Positions 22,862 through 33,777 of a stretch of DNA of 64,000 nt are shown in pieces. The notes beneath the pieces were generated by a model. It was not told where the DNA came from, did not search any database, and saw only the letters and a program-made list of their open reading frames with translations. A program made the position numbers and the translations under genes. Every line of letters starts with the position of its first letter. The stretch's first letter is position 1. Origin of the DNA: Pantoea sp. SOD02 (GTDB taxonomy: Bacteria > Pseudomonadota > Gammaproteobacteria > Enterobacterales > Enterobacteriaceae); contig NZ_CP102604.1 of the NCBI RefSeq assembly GCF_024707505.1, positions 806,001 to 870,000 on the forward strand, in the 5' to 3' direction.

Positions 22862-23040
22862 AGCGTTCTCGCAAAATTTATATCGTGAGCGGCGATTAAC
22901 CACAGCAAGATGAGAGCATGATCACAATCAATTTTCTCAGCTAAATTTAAGGGATTGTAGCCTAAATAAAGTGAAATTCGCAGTCTTGTCGCGGAACGAA
23001 TGGCGCGTATGATAACGACACTGGAGCCGTGAGCGCTACC

Positions 23041-23054
23041 CGAACCGCGGTTCG
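23041..23054. promoter_or_regulatory. 14-bp perfect palindrome upstream of guaC
   Basis: CGAACCGCGGTTCG lies 25 bases before the guaC ATG, between the divergent coaE and guaC genes. A palindrome there could be an operator or a leader hairpin. It does not match the PurR consensus that I know, so no regulator is named. Confidence 0.35.
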
Positions 23055-23079
23055 TCGTCACTAACCAGGATAATCAGCT

Positions 23080-24120
23080 ATGCGCATTGAAGAAGATCTA
23101 AAACTGGGCTTTAAAGATGTTTTGATCCGCCCAAAACGTTCCACATTGAAAAGCCGTTCCGAGGTTGAACTGGAACGCACCTTCACCTTTAAACACTCAG
23201 GCTTGAACTGGAGCGGCATACCGATTATTGCCGCCAACATGGATACCGTCGGTACTTTCACGATGGCTGAAGCCTTGGCGAGTTTTAACGTACTGACCGC
23301 AGTGCATAAACATTACAGCGTGCAAGAGTGGCAGACATTTGTGCAGCGCGTGCCAGCGGCGGTGCTGGGTCATGTAATGGTCTCATCCGGTACCTCAGAA
23401 TCAGATTTCACCAAATTATCCGCCATTCTGGCGTTATCGCCGCAGCTTAACTTTATCTGCATCGACGTTGCTAACGGCTACTCTGAGCACTTTGTTCAGT
23501 TCCTGCTGCGCGTACGTGAAAGCTTCCCGGGTAAAACCATCTGCGCAGGTAACGTGGTCACCGGTGAAATGGTGGAAGAGCTGATTTTGTCTGGCGCAGA
23601 CATCGTCAAAGTGGGCATTGGTCCCGGCTCGGTTTGCACCACACGCGTTAAAACTGGCGTTGGCTATCCTCAGCTTTCGGCCGTTATCGAGTGCGCGGAT
23701 GCGGCACACGGCTTAGGCGGACAGATCGTCAGCGACGGCGGCTGCTCGGTTCCGGGTGACATTGCCAAAGCTTTTGGTGGTGGCGCAGACTTCACCATGC
23801 TCGGCGGCATGCTTGCGGCCCATGATGAGTGCGAAGGAACCGTCGTTGAAGATCAGGGCGAGAAATTTATGCTGTTCTACGGCATGAGCTCCGAATCGGC
23901 AATGAAACGCCACGTTGGCGGTGTTGCGCAATACCGTGCGGCGGAAGGAAAAACCGTGCGCCTACCGGTGCGCGGCCCGGTTGAGGAGACGGTTAAAGAT
24001 ATCCTCGGTGGCTTGCGCTCAGCCTGTACCTACGTCGGTGCCGAACGATTGAAAGAGCTGACGAAACGCACCACCTTTATCCGCGTCGCTGAACAAGAGA
24101 ACCGCGTGTTCACGCGTTGA
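23080..24120 (+). CDS. guaC: GMP reductase GuaC
   Basis: A 346-residue cytoplasmic NADPH-dependent enzyme (E. coli 347) that deaminates GMP to IMP, linking guanine and adenine nucleotide pools. It has the IMPDH/GMPR barrel with the catalytic loop [15 protein letters not shown] (Cys near 186), the phosphate-binding [10 protein letters not shown] and GMLAAHDE segments, and [25 protein letters not shown] near 270-290. ATG 23080 begins [14 protein letters not shown] as in E. coli. It is monocistronic and convergent with hofC. Confidence 0.97.
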   Translation: MRIEEDLKLGFKDVLIRPKRSTLKSRSEVELERTFTFKHSGLNWSGIPIIAANMDTVGTFTMAEALASFNVLTAVHKHYSVQEWQTFVQRVPAAVLGHVMVSSGTSESDFTKLSAILALSPQLNFICIDVANGYSEHFVQFLLRVRESFPGKTICAGNVVTGEMVEELILSGADIVKVGIGPGSVCTTRVKTGVGYPQLSAVIECADAAHGLGGQIVSDGGCSVPGDIAKAFGGGADFTMLGGMLAAHDECEGTVVEDQGEKFMLFYGMSSESAMKRHVGGVAQYRAAEGKTVRLPVRGPVEETVKDILGGLRSACTYVGAERLKELTKRTTFIRVAEQENRVFTR

Positions 24121-24153
24121 TCTCAGACAACGGGCGCGCATCGCGCGTGCCCG

Positions 24154-25353
24154 TTAGCGAATTGCATCGCCAAGACCAAATACCGGCAGATACATCGCAA
24201 TTACTAACGTGCCAACAATTCCGCCAATTACCACCATCATCATCGGTTCCAGCGATGCCGCCAGAGCATCAGCGCGCGCTAACGTTTGTGCTTCATGCCA
24301 TTCCGCCAGACGCGCCAGCATCACATCCAGCGCACCCGCTTCTTCGCCTACTCGGATTAGCTGGGCACAAAGGGGAGTGAACAGCAGATGTTGTTGCAGC
24401 GCCTGATGCAGCGGCGCACCCGCAGCAATGTGTTGCTGCAACTGAATGATGGCATCGCGCCACAACCGGGAAACCAGCGTCACCTCAACCGCCTGCAGAC
24501 TTTGCAGCAAGGTTAAACCGGATTGCTGCGTAAGTTGCAGGATGGCGTATATCTGGCTGAGCTGCCCGCCGCGCCACAGCGGTGATAACAGCGGCATGCG
24601 CAGCAGCCATTGATGGACGCGCTTTTGCCACGCTACTGAACGACGATAAATTTGCTGCACAATCCCGATAAATACGGCGCATATCAGCGACAGCGGCAGT
24701 GCAGCTTTTTGCAGCAGTTCTGAGAGCGACATCACTGCGGCAGTAAAAGCGGGCAGCGGCGCATCAAAGCTGGCATAGACGGAGACAAACTCCGGCAACA
24801 CAAACAGCAGCATGCCAGCACTGACCGCGAACGCCACCAGCAAGATAAACAGCGGATAACGCAGCGCCTTGACCACTTTCTGCCGTAAGTATTGCTGTTT
24901 ACTTTGCTGCTGTGCCAACTGGCGACAGCACTCATCGAGCTGGCCGGTTAACTCACCCACTTGCATCAAAGCGGGAAACAATGGTGGAAAGATCTGCGGC
25001 CACTCCTTCAAGGCTTGCGAGAAGGGCTCACCGGCGATAACGCGGCGCTGCAATCCCTTAAGTAATACCCGCCAACCGGCATGGGAATGGCCTTCTGCCA
25101 ACAGAATCAAACTTTCCGCCAGCGGCAAGCCGGCCTTCAGCAGCGTCGCCAGTTGCCGCACCAGGTCGATTTTCTGCTGCCACTTCCAGTCGCGCGAACG
25201 CCAGCATTTTCCACGCTGCCAGCTCACCGTCAGCATGCCGCGATCGGAGAGTTGATTGAGCAACGTATCCTGGCTGGCATTGAGTGATTCGCCTTCCTGC
25301 AGCACGCCCATGGTATCGAGCGCCTGCCAGCGGAAATGATAGAGATTAGCCAT
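24154..25353 (-). CDS. hofC: Type IV pilus/type II secretion inner-membrane platform protein HofC (PilC/GspF family)
   Basis: About 399 residues (E. coli 400) from ATG 25353, which overlaps the hofB stop by 8 bases. The GspF-type architecture is visible as two repeated helical domains with three hydrophobic segments (around 170-190, 215-235 and a C-terminal one near 370). It would be the membrane platform on which HofB acts to assemble the prepilin PpdD. Enterobacterial hofCB-ppdD is conserved, though pilus production is rarely seen in the laboratory. It is the last gene of the minus-strand ppdD-hofB-hofC operon. Confidence 0.92.
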   Translation of the reverse strand: MANLYHFRWQALDTMGVLQEGESLNASQDTLLNQLSDRGMLTVSWQRGKCWRSRDWKWQQKIDLVRQLATLLKAGLPLAESLILLAEGHSHAGWRVLLKGLQRRVIAGEPFSQALKEWPQIFPPLFPALMQVGELTGQLDECCRQLAQQQSKQQYLRQKVVKALRYPLFILLVAFAVSAGMLLFVLPEFVSVYASFDAPLPAFTAAVMSLSELLQKAALPLSLICAVFIGIVQQIYRRSVAWQKRVHQWLLRMPLLSPLWRGGQLSQIYAILQLTQQSGLTLLQSLQAVEVTLVSRLWRDAIIQLQQHIAAGAPLHQALQQHLLFTPLCAQLIRVGEEAGALDVMLARLAEWHEAQTLARADALAASLEPMMMVVIGGIVGTLVIAMYLPVFGLGDAIR

Positions 25354-26734
25354 CGCCCAATCCCACCACGCGCTGCATCTCTTCAAAGGACGTATCGCCG
25401 CGACTTACTGCTTCCAGCCCCGCAGCCAGCAAGGTTTTCATTCCCTGTTCATTTGCCAGCGTGAGCAGATGTTCCAGCGGCATATCAGCCGATATCGCAT
25501 TTTGCAATTTGCTGGTTACCGGCAAGACTTCAAACAGCGCCAGCCGCCCGTAATAGCCGGAGAAGCAGTGATCGCAGCCGGGCGCTCGCCAGGTTTGCAG
25601 CGTACCCGGCCAGAGTTCGGCTGGCAGATGGGCGATAGCTTGTCCCGGCTGGCGACAATGCACGCACAGGCGCCTGACCAGACGCTGCGCCACCACCAAC
25701 TGCAAAGCGGGACCCAGCAGATAGCCGGGAATATCCATCTGGCGCAGACGTGTCAACGTTTCTGCGGTTGAGTTGGTATGCAGTGTGGAAAGCACCAGAT
25801 GGCCGGTCTGCGCGGCTTTGACGGCAATGCTGGCCGTCTCGGCGTCACGGATTTCCCCCACCATAATCACATCGGGATCCTGACGCAGTAGGGCGCGCAG
25901 TACACGGTTGAAATCGAGTCCGCTGCGCGGCTGGATCTGCGTTTGATTAATGCCATCCAGCGGGATCTCAACCGGATCTTCCACGCTGCATACATTCTTT
26001 TCCGGCACGTTCAGCGCGCTTAATCCGCTATAGAGCGTGAAGGTTTTACCGCTGCCGGTCGGGCCGGTGACCAGAATCAAACCCTGCGGTTTCGCCAGCG
26101 CACTTTTCAGCAAACGCAGCTGTGCTGCGGGCATGCCGAGTTTATCGAGCGTGATGGCGCTGTTTTCACTTTGCAGCAGCCGTACCACGGCTTTTTCACC
26201 CTGACTTACCGGCAGCGTTGAAAGACGAAACGCTGCCAGTTTGTCGTCTATTTCCAGCGTAAACTGTCCGTCCTGCGGTAGACGCCGTTCGGCGATGTCC
26301 AATCCACCGAGGATTTTCAGGCGCGCCAAAATCGCAGCGGGTTGTGCTTCTGAGGGCTGAGGCAGTTTGTGCAACACGCCATCGATGCGCAGGCGCACCC
26401 GCAATCCATGGCGCTGTGGTTCGAAATGCACATCTGAGGCACGGCGCTGAATGGCCTGACGCAAAATCTGATCGACCGCGTTAATCGCTGACTCCGCGCT
26501 GGCATGTTCTCGCGGTGCTGCGGCGGCATCCGGTTCGTGCAGTAACTGCTCAAGGCGTGCTGCAGGCCAGCACTCGACATCCACCTTGCACTGACTAGCG
26601 AACTGTAACGCCTCCAGCAGCAGTGGATCGGGCGTGTCGGCTACTGCAACGCGCAGCAGCGTAGCGTCGTGATGCAGAATCACCGCCTGATAACGTGCGC
26701 ACAACGCATTCAGCGCACTATTAGGATTGTCCAT
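25346..26734 (-). CDS. hofB: Type IV pilus assembly ATPase HofB (PilB/GspE family)
   Basis: A 462-residue secretion ATPase (E. coli 461). Walker A is LVTGPTGSGKTFTLYS, followed by the Asp box, the Walker B segment LRQDPDVIMVGEIRDAET and the His box TGHLVLSTLHTN. Near the C-terminus two CxxC pairs (CVHC and CDHC) form the zinc-binding C-domain. The N-terminal domain is short compared with PilB. The start codon overlaps the ppdD stop by one base, so pilin and ATPase are coupled. Confidence 0.94.
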   Translation of the reverse strand: MDNPNSALNALCARYQAVILHHDATLLRVAVADTPDPLLLEALQFASQCKVDVECWPAARLEQLLHEPDAAAAPREHASAESAINAVDQILRQAIQRRASDVHFEPQRHGLRVRLRIDGVLHKLPQPSEAQPAAILARLKILGGLDIAERRLPQDGQFTLEIDDKLAAFRLSTLPVSQGEKAVVRLLQSENSAITLDKLGMPAAQLRLLKSALAKPQGLILVTGPTGSGKTFTLYSGLSALNVPEKNVCSVEDPVEIPLDGINQTQIQPRSGLDFNRVLRALLRQDPDVIMVGEIRDAETASIAVKAAQTGHLVLSTLHTNSTAETLTRLRQMDIPGYLLGPALQLVVAQRLVRRLCVHCRQPGQAIAHLPAELWPGTLQTWRAPGCDHCFSGYYGRLALFEVLPVTSKLQNAISADMPLEHLLTLANEQGMKTLLAAGLEAVSRGDTSFEEMQRVVGLGDG

Positions 26735-27177
26735 CAGTTGGCATCCTTATCAGCAAAGCGGAACTGCTCGAGGCAGCTATCGCGTAGGCTGCTGTTATCG
26801 CTGGTGCAACTGCGTTGCCAGCTCAACGTGCCATCGGTTGCGCTCCAGATTGGCAGCATTTCAACCGTCAATCCGCTGAGACTTTCCTGGCCGGTCAGGT
26901 TGATGGTTCCATTAACGACGCTGAGCGTTGCCACATAGCGCGAACCTTTGGCCACCGGAATGCCGGGTTGTCCTGCCTGACACTGCGCCGGTCCGCCACG
27001 TTCAATGGCGCAGAGTTCTACGGCTGTTTTGTACGAAACCATGGTTTGCAGCATGTCGGTGAGTGCTGCGCGTTGCAGGTAGTTTTGGTAGGCCGGTAAA
27101 CCGATGGCGCTGAGAATGGCGACGATGCCAATCACAATCATCAATTCGATAAGGGTAAAACCGCGTTGTCTGTCCAT
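26734..27177 (-). CDS. ppdD: Prepilin PpdD, type IV major pilin
   Basis: A 147-residue type IV pilin precursor. The short basic leader MDRQRG is followed by FTLIELMIVIGIVAILSAIG, so the prepilin peptidase would cut after Gly6 and methylate Phe1; Glu5 of the mature chain is present. Four cysteines in the globular domain suggest two disulfides. It is the first gene of ppdD-hofB-hofC. No prepilin peptidase is in the window, so processing would rely on a gene elsewhere (in E. coli, GspO or PppA). Confidence 0.94.
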   Translation of the reverse strand: MDRQRGFTLIELMIVIGIVAILSAIGLPAYQNYLQRAALTDMLQTMVSYKTAVELCAIERGGPAQCQAGQPGIPVAKGSRYVATLSVVNGTINLTGQESLSGLTVEMLPIWSATDGTLSWQRSCTSDNSSLRDSCLEQFRFADKDAN

Positions 27178-27355
27178 AGTGAGGCTCCTTGTAGTGGAGC
27201 CGTTACGGTAGAAAAGGGCGAGGGAAAGCGGAAGTCAGGCCTGCGCGAGGTTGGAAAGCATCACGCAGAGAATCGTCAGGATTACAGCGGAGAGAGCAGA
27301 GTTTTGGAAGCCATCTCGCATATCTGCCGCGCTAACAGGCGGCAGACTTAGAGAA

Positions 27356-28309
<954 letters not shown>

Positions 28310-28434
28310 TCATTGCCAGTTGCTCGCGGTGAAATGTTTAGTATCCTGAACTCACCTGCAGCGGCGCATTAAGTCGCAAGTCTGCTGGATGAAACATGTT
28401 ATTCTCAGCCTGATTTTGCTTAGGATTTAACAGC

Positions 28435-28986
28435 ATGAAACTGGAAGAGGGCTGGATTACCAGCGCGCGTAAAGTACCTTCACCACACTTCAATCAGCGT
28501 CCAAATGATGAAGTGCCCTCGCTGTTGGTGATTCATAACATCAGCTTACCGCCCGGTGAGTTTGGCGGGCCGTGGATCGATCGCTTGTTTACCGGCACAT
28601 TGCCTGCCGATGCGCATCCCTATTTTGCGGACATCGCCCATTTACGCGTGGCGGCGCACTGTTTAATCCGCCGCGACGGCGAGCTGGTGCAATATGTCTC
28701 TTTCGATCAGCGCGCCTGGCACGCCGGCGTGTCGCAGTTTGAAGGGCGCGAAAGCTGCAACGATTTTTCCATGGGCATTGAACTGGAAGGCACCGACACG
28801 CTGCCCTATACCGATGCGCAGTACGCGACATTGCAACAGGTGACTCACCTGCTGTTGCAGCACTATCCGTTGACGCCTGCGCGCATCACCGGCCATAGCG
28901 ATATCGCACCAGAGCGGAAAACCGATCCCGGTTCCTCTTTTGACTGGTTGCGCTATAAAGAATCCATCAGGCAGGAGAATCCCTGA
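28435..28986 (+). CDS. ampD: 1,6-anhydro-MurNAc-L-alanine amidase AmpD
   Basis: A 183-residue cytoplasmic zinc amidase, the same length as E. coli AmpD, that removes peptides from anhydromuropeptides in murein recycling and thereby keeps AmpR-controlled ampC repressed. Zinc ligands are His34 ([10 protein letters not shown]), His154 and Asp164 ([16 protein letters not shown]), and Glu116 is in GIELEGTDT. The gene is followed by ampE after 16 bases; no ampC or ampR is in the window. Confidence 0.97.
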   Translation: MKLEEGWITSARKVPSPHFNQRPNDEVPSLLVIHNISLPPGEFGGPWIDRLFTGTLPADAHPYFADIAHLRVAAHCLIRRDGELVQYVSFDQRAWHAGVSQFEGRESCNDFSMGIELEGTDTLPYTDAQYATLQQVTHLLLQHYPLTPARITGHSDIAPERKTDPGSSFDWLRYKESIRQENP

Positions 28987-29002
28987 GACAGCAGGAGCAG
29001 GT

Positions 29003-29857
29003 ATGACGTTGTTTAGCTTGTTATTAGTTTTAGGTTGGGAACGCCTTTTTAAGTTGGGTGAGCATTGGCAACTGGATCATCGGCTTGAGCCGCTGTTTCG
29101 TGGCCGCCAGCGTTTTTCCCTGCTGCGCACGCTGATGATGACAGTGATAGCGATGCTGATCGTCTGGCTGGTGGTGTGGAGCCTGAAAGGCATTCTGTTT
29201 GGCGTGGCGCAACTGTTGTTCTGGATTGTGGTGGGATTGCTGTGTATCGGCGCGGGTTCGGTGCGACTGCACTATCACAGTTATCTCAAAGCCGCGAGTC
29301 ATGACGATGAAGCGGCGCATCAGGCGATGGCGGCCGAACTGACGCTGATTCACGGTGTGCCGGTCGAGTGCAGTGAGCGCGAGTTCCTGCGTGAACTGCA
29401 AAACGCGCTGATTTGGATTAACTTCCGTTTCTATCTTGCGCCGCTGTTCTGGTTTGTGGTCGGCGGACCTTACGGCCCAGTGCTGCTGGTGGGCTATGCA
29501 TTTCTGCGCGCCTGGCAGAGCTGGCTGGCCAAACATCATTCGCCGCTGGAGCGCTCGCAGTCTGGCGTTGATCGTCTGCTGCATGTGCTGGACTGGATCC
29601 CGGTGCGTTTGGCCGGCGTGGCTTACGCGTTGCTCGGCCACGGTGAACGTGCGCTGCCAGCCTGGTTTGCCGCGCTGGGCGATCTGCATCGCCCACAATA
29701 TCAGGTGCTGACCAGCCTGGCGCAGTTCTCGCTGGCACGCGATCCGCACATGGATAAAGTCGAAACGCCACGGGTTGCGGTGGCGTTGGCGAAACGTATT
29801 TCTCTGGTGCTGGTGGTGGTGGTCGCGCTGTTGACTATCTACGGCACGCTGGTGTGA
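29003..29857 (+). CDS. ampE: Inner-membrane regulatory protein AmpE
   Basis: A 284-residue polytopic membrane protein, the E. coli length, from ATG 29003 with a CAGGAG ribosome site. Hydrophobic segments lie near 1-15, 40-60, 65-80, 145-165 and at the C-terminus ([17 protein letters not shown]). It belongs to the CobD/AmpE family, and its role in signalling beside AmpD is poorly defined. Its last 19 bases overlap the end of the convergent glycosidase gene. Confidence 0.95.
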   Translation: MTLFSLLLVLGWERLFKLGEHWQLDHRLEPLFRGRQRFSLLRTLMMTVIAMLIVWLVVWSLKGILFGVAQLLFWIVVGLLCIGAGSVRLHYHSYLKAASHDDEAAHQAMAAELTLIHGVPVECSEREFLRELQNALIWINFRFYLAPLFWFVVGGPYGPVLLVGYAFLRAWQSWLAKHHSPLERSQSGVDRLLHVLDWIPVRLAGVAYALLGHGERALPAWFAALGDLHRPQYQVLTSLAQFSLARDPHMDKVETPRVAVALAKRISLVLVVVVALLTIYGTLV

Positions 29858-30792
29858 TCGGCGGGCGGCACGCCGAAATCCGGTGTGCCGTCTTCGCGCC
29901 AGTCAAAGTATTTCAAACGCGTATGGCGATTCGGATCCCATAGCGGATCGCCCTCAATTTCGGTGTAATTGCGCGCGTGATACACCAGCACCGCTCTTCC
30001 CGCTTCATCCACCGTAAAGCTGTTGTGTCCCGGTCCGTATTGCTGATTATCCCAGCTGGTGGCAAATACCGGCCGCGCGGACTTATGCCAGGCGCTGATG
30101 TTGAGCGGATCGGCTAACACATCAATGCTTAATATTCCCAGGCAGTAATTTTCATCAGTCGCGCTGGCGGAATAGGTGATAAACAGCTTGTCGCCATGCT
30201 GAATTACCGCCGGTCCTTCGTTGACGCTGAATCCCGCGCACTCCCATTCATACTCCGGTCGGCTCAACATCAGCGGGGCGCTTTTCAACGTCCACGGATT
30301 GAGTAACTCAGCGAGATACAGGTTGGAGTTTCCGGGAATCGCCGGATCTTTTTGCGCCCACAGATACCAGTGTTTGCCTTGATGCTGGAAATACGTCGCA
30401 TCGAGAGAGAAGGAGTCGATGGGCGTATGTACGCGGCGGCAGGGCTGCCAGTTACCGCTTAGCGGGTCGGCATCATTACATACCAGCGCATACATGCGGT
30501 GCTGGAACAGGCCATCTTTAATTGCACGCGTCGGTGCGGCGGCGAAATAGATCACCCATTGCCCGTTGATGTGATGCAACTCCGGTGCCCAAATCAGCGC
30601 GCTGAACGGGCCGGTATCCGGCTTGTGCCACACCGTTACCGCTTCTGCCTCAATCAGGCCAGCCAGCGTCGAGGCATAGCGAATCTCCAGTCGGTCATAT
30701 TCCGGCACCGAGGCGATAAAGTAGTAGCCATCGGCATGGCGCAGAATAAAGGGATCGGCGCGTTGAGTAATAAAAGGATTGGGCCAGCTCAT
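29839..30792 (-). CDS. Glycoside hydrolase family 43 protein (probable alpha-L-arabinofuranosidase or beta-xylosidase)
   Basis: A 317-residue five-bladed beta-propeller glycosidase without a signal peptide, so it acts in the cytoplasm on imported oligosaccharides. The GH43 triad is visible: base Asp13 in [15 protein letters not shown], the pKa-modulating Asp in SFSLDATYF (about 150), and the acid Glu in SVNEGPAVI (about 212). It overlaps the transporter gene by 4 bases (ATGA), so the two act as a transport and hydrolysis unit. Whether the substrate is an arabino- or xylo-oligosaccharide cannot be read from the sequence. E. coli lacks a gene here between ampE and aroP. Confidence 0.88.
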   Translation of the reverse strand: MSWPNPFITQRADPFILRHADGYYFIASVPEYDRLEIRYASTLAGLIEAEAVTVWHKPDTGPFSALIWAPELHHINGQWVIYFAAAPTRAIKDGLFQHRMYALVCNDADPLSGNWQPCRRVHTPIDSFSLDATYFQHQGKHWYLWAQKDPAIPGNSNLYLAELLNPWTLKSAPLMLSRPEYEWECAGFSVNEGPAVIQHGDKLFITYSASATDENYCLGILSIDVLADPLNISAWHKSARPVFATSWDNQQYGPGHNSFTVDEAGRAVLVYHARNYTEIEGDPLWDPNRHTRLKYFDWREDGTPDFGVPPADHTSVP

Positions 30793-32195
30793 TTGATCTC
30801 TCCAGGTTGCGCAGTCGCAGAGGACGCGATAGGGGATTCGTGGTGTGAATGGGCACGGCGCAGCGCCAGATCGGCCTGAATCGTACGCATTAAGTTGCGA
30901 TCCACTTTCATTAAACGCACTACGCCGGCGGTAATCAGATATCCGACGCCCGGAATCACCGTGAACAGCAGCATGATGCCGTTTATGGCGTTAGGTGCCT
31001 GCTGTTTTGCGCCAGCATCGTAGCCGTAAATTGACAGCATGAAACCGACCATCGCGCCTGCAACCGCCAATCCTACTTTGAGGAAGAACAGGTTGCCGGA
31101 GAAGCTCATGCCGGTGATGCGTTTGCCGGTTTTCCATTCGCCGTAATCATCCACGTCGGCCATTAGCGACCAATGCAGCGGCGACGGAATTTGATGCAGG
31201 ATATTCAGCAGGAAGTAGGCGATCACCACCGCGACGGTGGCGTGTGGATCAATCCAGTAGAAGCCGCAGGAGAACAGCGCCAGCGCGATGTTGGTCCAGA
31301 AGAACACCTTGAGCTTGCACCAGCGATCGGTGAGGATTTTCGCCAGCGTGCTGCCAAACATCATGCCGATCACGCCAAGGCTGATAAACAGCGTGGCAAA
31401 GTGCGTTGATTGCCCCATCACCCAGGTGACGTAATACATGGTGGCGGCCATGCGGATAAAACCGGGGCAGACGTTGCAGAAGGTCAGCAGCAGAATGCGT
31501 ACCCACTGATCGTTTTTCCATACGTCGCGCAGGTCTTGTTTCAAATCATCGTTGCTTGGCGTGGCAGGGCGAATGCGCTCACGCACCGTGGCAAAGCAGA
31601 ACAGGAACATCACCAGACCAATCAGCGCCAGCACGCTCATCGCCAATTGATAGCCGCGTGCTTTGTTGTCGCCGCCAAACCATTCGGCCATCGGCAGCAG
31701 CGAAAGTGAGAGGATCAGCGTGGCAATCCCCACCATCACAAAGCGATAAGACTGGCAGGAAACGCGCTCTCCGGGATCGTTGGTAATCACGCCGCCCAGC
31801 GAGCAGTAAGGAATGTTGATGGCGGTGTAAGTGAGTGACATCAGGAAGTAGGTGACAAATGCCCAGATGACCTTGTTGTCGTAGCTCCATTCAGGTGTGG
31901 TGAACATCAACACGCTAAACAGCACGTAAGGCACGGAAACCCACAGCAGCCACGGGCGGAAACGGCCCCAGCGGCTTTGCGTGCGGTCGGCAATCGCGCC
32001 CATGATCGGATCCGTAACCGCGTCGAGTACGCGCACTGACAGCAACAGCGTGCCGACCAGCGCCGGGGCTAAACCGAATACATCAGTGTAGAAATAATTG
32101 AGGAACAGCATGATGGCACCGCCAATCATGTTGCATCCGGCATCGCCCATGCCATATCCCAGTTTCTCCCTGAACGAGAGGGCTGCTCCTTTCAT
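30789..32195 (-). CDS. GPH-family sugar:cation symporter
   Basis: A 468-residue inner-membrane transporter with about 12 hydrophobic segments. The N-terminus FREKLGYGMGDAGCNMIGG and the loop DPIMGAIADRTQSRWGRFRPWLLW are hallmarks of the glycoside-pentoside-hexuronide:cation symporter family (MelB, XylP, YicJ, YagG). Together with the GH43 enzyme it would import short pentose oligosaccharides or glycosides. It is the promoter-proximal gene of the pair. A CRP-like site lies about 108 bases upstream of the start. No dedicated regulator gene is adjacent. Confidence 0.9.
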   Translation of the reverse strand: MKGAALSFREKLGYGMGDAGCNMIGGAIMLFLNYFYTDVFGLAPALVGTLLLSVRVLDAVTDPIMGAIADRTQSRWGRFRPWLLWVSVPYVLFSVLMFTTPEWSYDNKVIWAFVTYFLMSLTYTAINIPYCSLGGVITNDPGERVSCQSYRFVMVGIATLILSLSLLPMAEWFGGDNKARGYQLAMSVLALIGLVMFLFCFATVRERIRPATPSNDDLKQDLRDVWKNDQWVRILLLTFCNVCPGFIRMAATMYYVTWVMGQSTHFATLFISLGVIGMMFGSTLAKILTDRWCKLKVFFWTNIALALFSCGFYWIDPHATVAVVIAYFLLNILHQIPSPLHWSLMADVDDYGEWKTGKRITGMSFSGNLFFLKVGLAVAGAMVGFMLSIYGYDAGAKQQAPNAINGIMLLFTVIPGVGYLITAGVVRLMKVDRNLMRTIQADLALRRAHSHHESPIASSATAQPGEIK

Positions 32196-32302
32196 TGATC
32201 GTCTCCAGCGATATGATGAGCAGGAATTATCTGTGCTAAATCAGTAATCTGCTGGGGAGCAAATGGTCGGGTAGATGGACAAAACGCGCGGGCGGGGAAA
32301 AG

Positions 32303-32318
32303 TGTGAGCCAGATCAGA
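32303..32318. promoter_or_regulatory. CRP-like site upstream of the GPH/GH43 operon
   Basis: TGTGAGCCAGATCAGA matches the TGTGA-N6-TCACA CRP core at 9 of 10 positions. It lies between the transporter start (32195) and the end of aroP, fitting cAMP-CRP activation of a carbohydrate operon. Not tested. Confidence 0.5.
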
Positions 32319-32322
32319 AGTG

Positions 32323-32348
32323 CTGCCCGGCAACGGCGTACCGGGCAG
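32323..32348 (-). terminator. Possible terminator hairpin after aroP
   Basis: CTGCCCGG (32323-32330) and CCGGGCAG (32341-32348) form an 8-bp GC-rich stem with a 10-base loop, 9 bases after the aroP stop. There is no T-run on the minus strand, so termination efficiency is uncertain. Confidence 0.45.
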
Positions 32349-32357
32349 AGAACAACA

Positions 32358-33713
32358 TTACGCTTTCTGTAGTTTGTTCTTGATGGTGTAACCGATAGCC
32401 AGAATCACCAGCCAAACCGGAATCAGCCAGACCGAAATCGCCATACCCGGCGTCATCAGCATGATCACCAGCACGCCAGCGAGGAACACCAGGCAGATCC
32501 AGTTACCCAGCGGATAGAGCACCGCTTTGAAGCGCGTGGTCACACCTTGCTGGTCTTTCTTCTTACGGAATTTCAGGTGCGCAAGGCTGATCATCGCCCA
32601 GTTGATCACCAGCGCAGAGACCACCAGCGCCATCAGCAGGCCAAAGGCTTCGCCCGGCATCAGGTAGTTGATCAGTACGCAAAGCAGGGTCGCTACGGCT
32701 GAGACCAGAATGGTCGCGACCGGCACGCCACGGCTGTCAACTTTCAGCAGCGCTTTCGGCGCGTTGCCCTGTTGCGCGAGGCCGAACAGCATGCGGCTGT
32801 TGCAATAAACGCAGCTGTTGTAGACCGACAGCGCCGCCGTCAGGATCACCACGTTCAGCGCGTTGGCCACAAAAGCATCGCCCAGCTCATGGAAGATCAG
32901 TACGAACGGGCTGGTATCCGCCGTTACGCGCGTCCACGGCAGCAGCGACAGCAGCACCGCCAGTGAACCGATATAGAAAATCAGGATACGCCACAGCACC
33001 TGATTGGTGGCTTTTGGAATGCTCTCTTGTGGATTGTCGGCTTCTGCGGCAGTGATACCCACCAGCTCTAAACCACCAAACGAGAACATAATGATCGCCA
33101 TCATCATCACCAGCCCGGTCATGCCATGTGGCAGGAAGCCGCCCTGATCCCACAGGTTGCTGACGCTTGCTTGTGGGCCACCGTTGCCGCTAAACAGCAA
33201 CCAGCCACCGAACAGGATCATACCGATGACCGCGACCACTTTGATAATCGCGAACCAGAACTCCATCTCACCAAACACTTTCACGTTGGTCAGGTTGATG
33301 GCGTTGATCAGCACAAAGAAGATGGCAGCCGTGGCCCAGGTTGGGAAATCTGGCCACCAGAACTGCACGTATTTACCGACGGCGGTCAGCTCAGCCATCG
33401 CCACCAGCACATACAGCACCCAGTAGTTCCAGCCCGAGGCGAAACCGGCGAAGTTGCCCCAGTATTTGTAGGCGAAGTGGCTGAAGCTACCGGCAACCGG
33501 CTCTTCAACCACCATTTCGCCCAGTTGGCGCATAATCAGAAAGGCAATAAAACCGGCGATCGCGTAACCGAGAATCACGGCCGGACCGGCCGATTTAATC
33601 ACTGATGCGCTGCCCAGAAACAGGCCAGTACCTACGGCTCCGCCCAGCGCAATCAGCTGAATATGGCGATTCTTTAAGCCGCGATGCAGCGTGTCGCCAT
33701 GCTGTTGTTCCAT
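32358..33713 (-). CDS. aroP: Aromatic amino acid permease AroP
   Basis: A 451-residue inner-membrane permease of the APC amino acid transporter family (E. coli 457) with about 12 membrane segments. The N-terminus RGLKNRHIQLIALGGAVGTG carries the substrate-binding glycine motif, and GEMVVEEPVAGSFSHFAYKYW and IMFSFGGLELVGITAAEADNP are family signatures. In E. coli it imports Phe, Tyr and Trp and is repressed by TyrR; a TyrR-like box lies upstream here. The strong match to E. coli AroP over its whole length makes PheP less likely. It is divergent from pdhR. Confidence 0.94.
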   Translation of the reverse strand: MEQQHGDTLHRGLKNRHIQLIALGGAVGTGLFLGSASVIKSAGPAVILGYAIAGFIAFLIMRQLGEMVVEEPVAGSFSHFAYKYWGNFAGFASGWNYWVLYVLVAMAELTAVGKYVQFWWPDFPTWATAAIFFVLINAINLTNVKVFGEMEFWFAIIKVVAVIGMILFGGWLLFSGNGGPQASVSNLWDQGGFLPHGMTGLVMMMAIIMFSFGGLELVGITAAEADNPQESIPKATNQVLWRILIFYIGSLAVLLSLLPWTRVTADTSPFVLIFHELGDAFVANALNVVILTAALSVYNSCVYCNSRMLFGLAQQGNAPKALLKVDSRGVPVATILVSAVATLLCVLINYLMPGEAFGLLMALVVSALVINWAMISLAHLKFRKKKDQQGVTTRFKAVLYPLGNWICLVFLAGVLVIMLMTPGMAISVWLIPVWLVILAIGYTIKNKLQKA

Positions 33714-33777
33714 ACAAACCTCGTGATGTTGTTATTGTGCACCTGCAGTGCGCGCACTGTAAGGCTGTTTAACCTAA

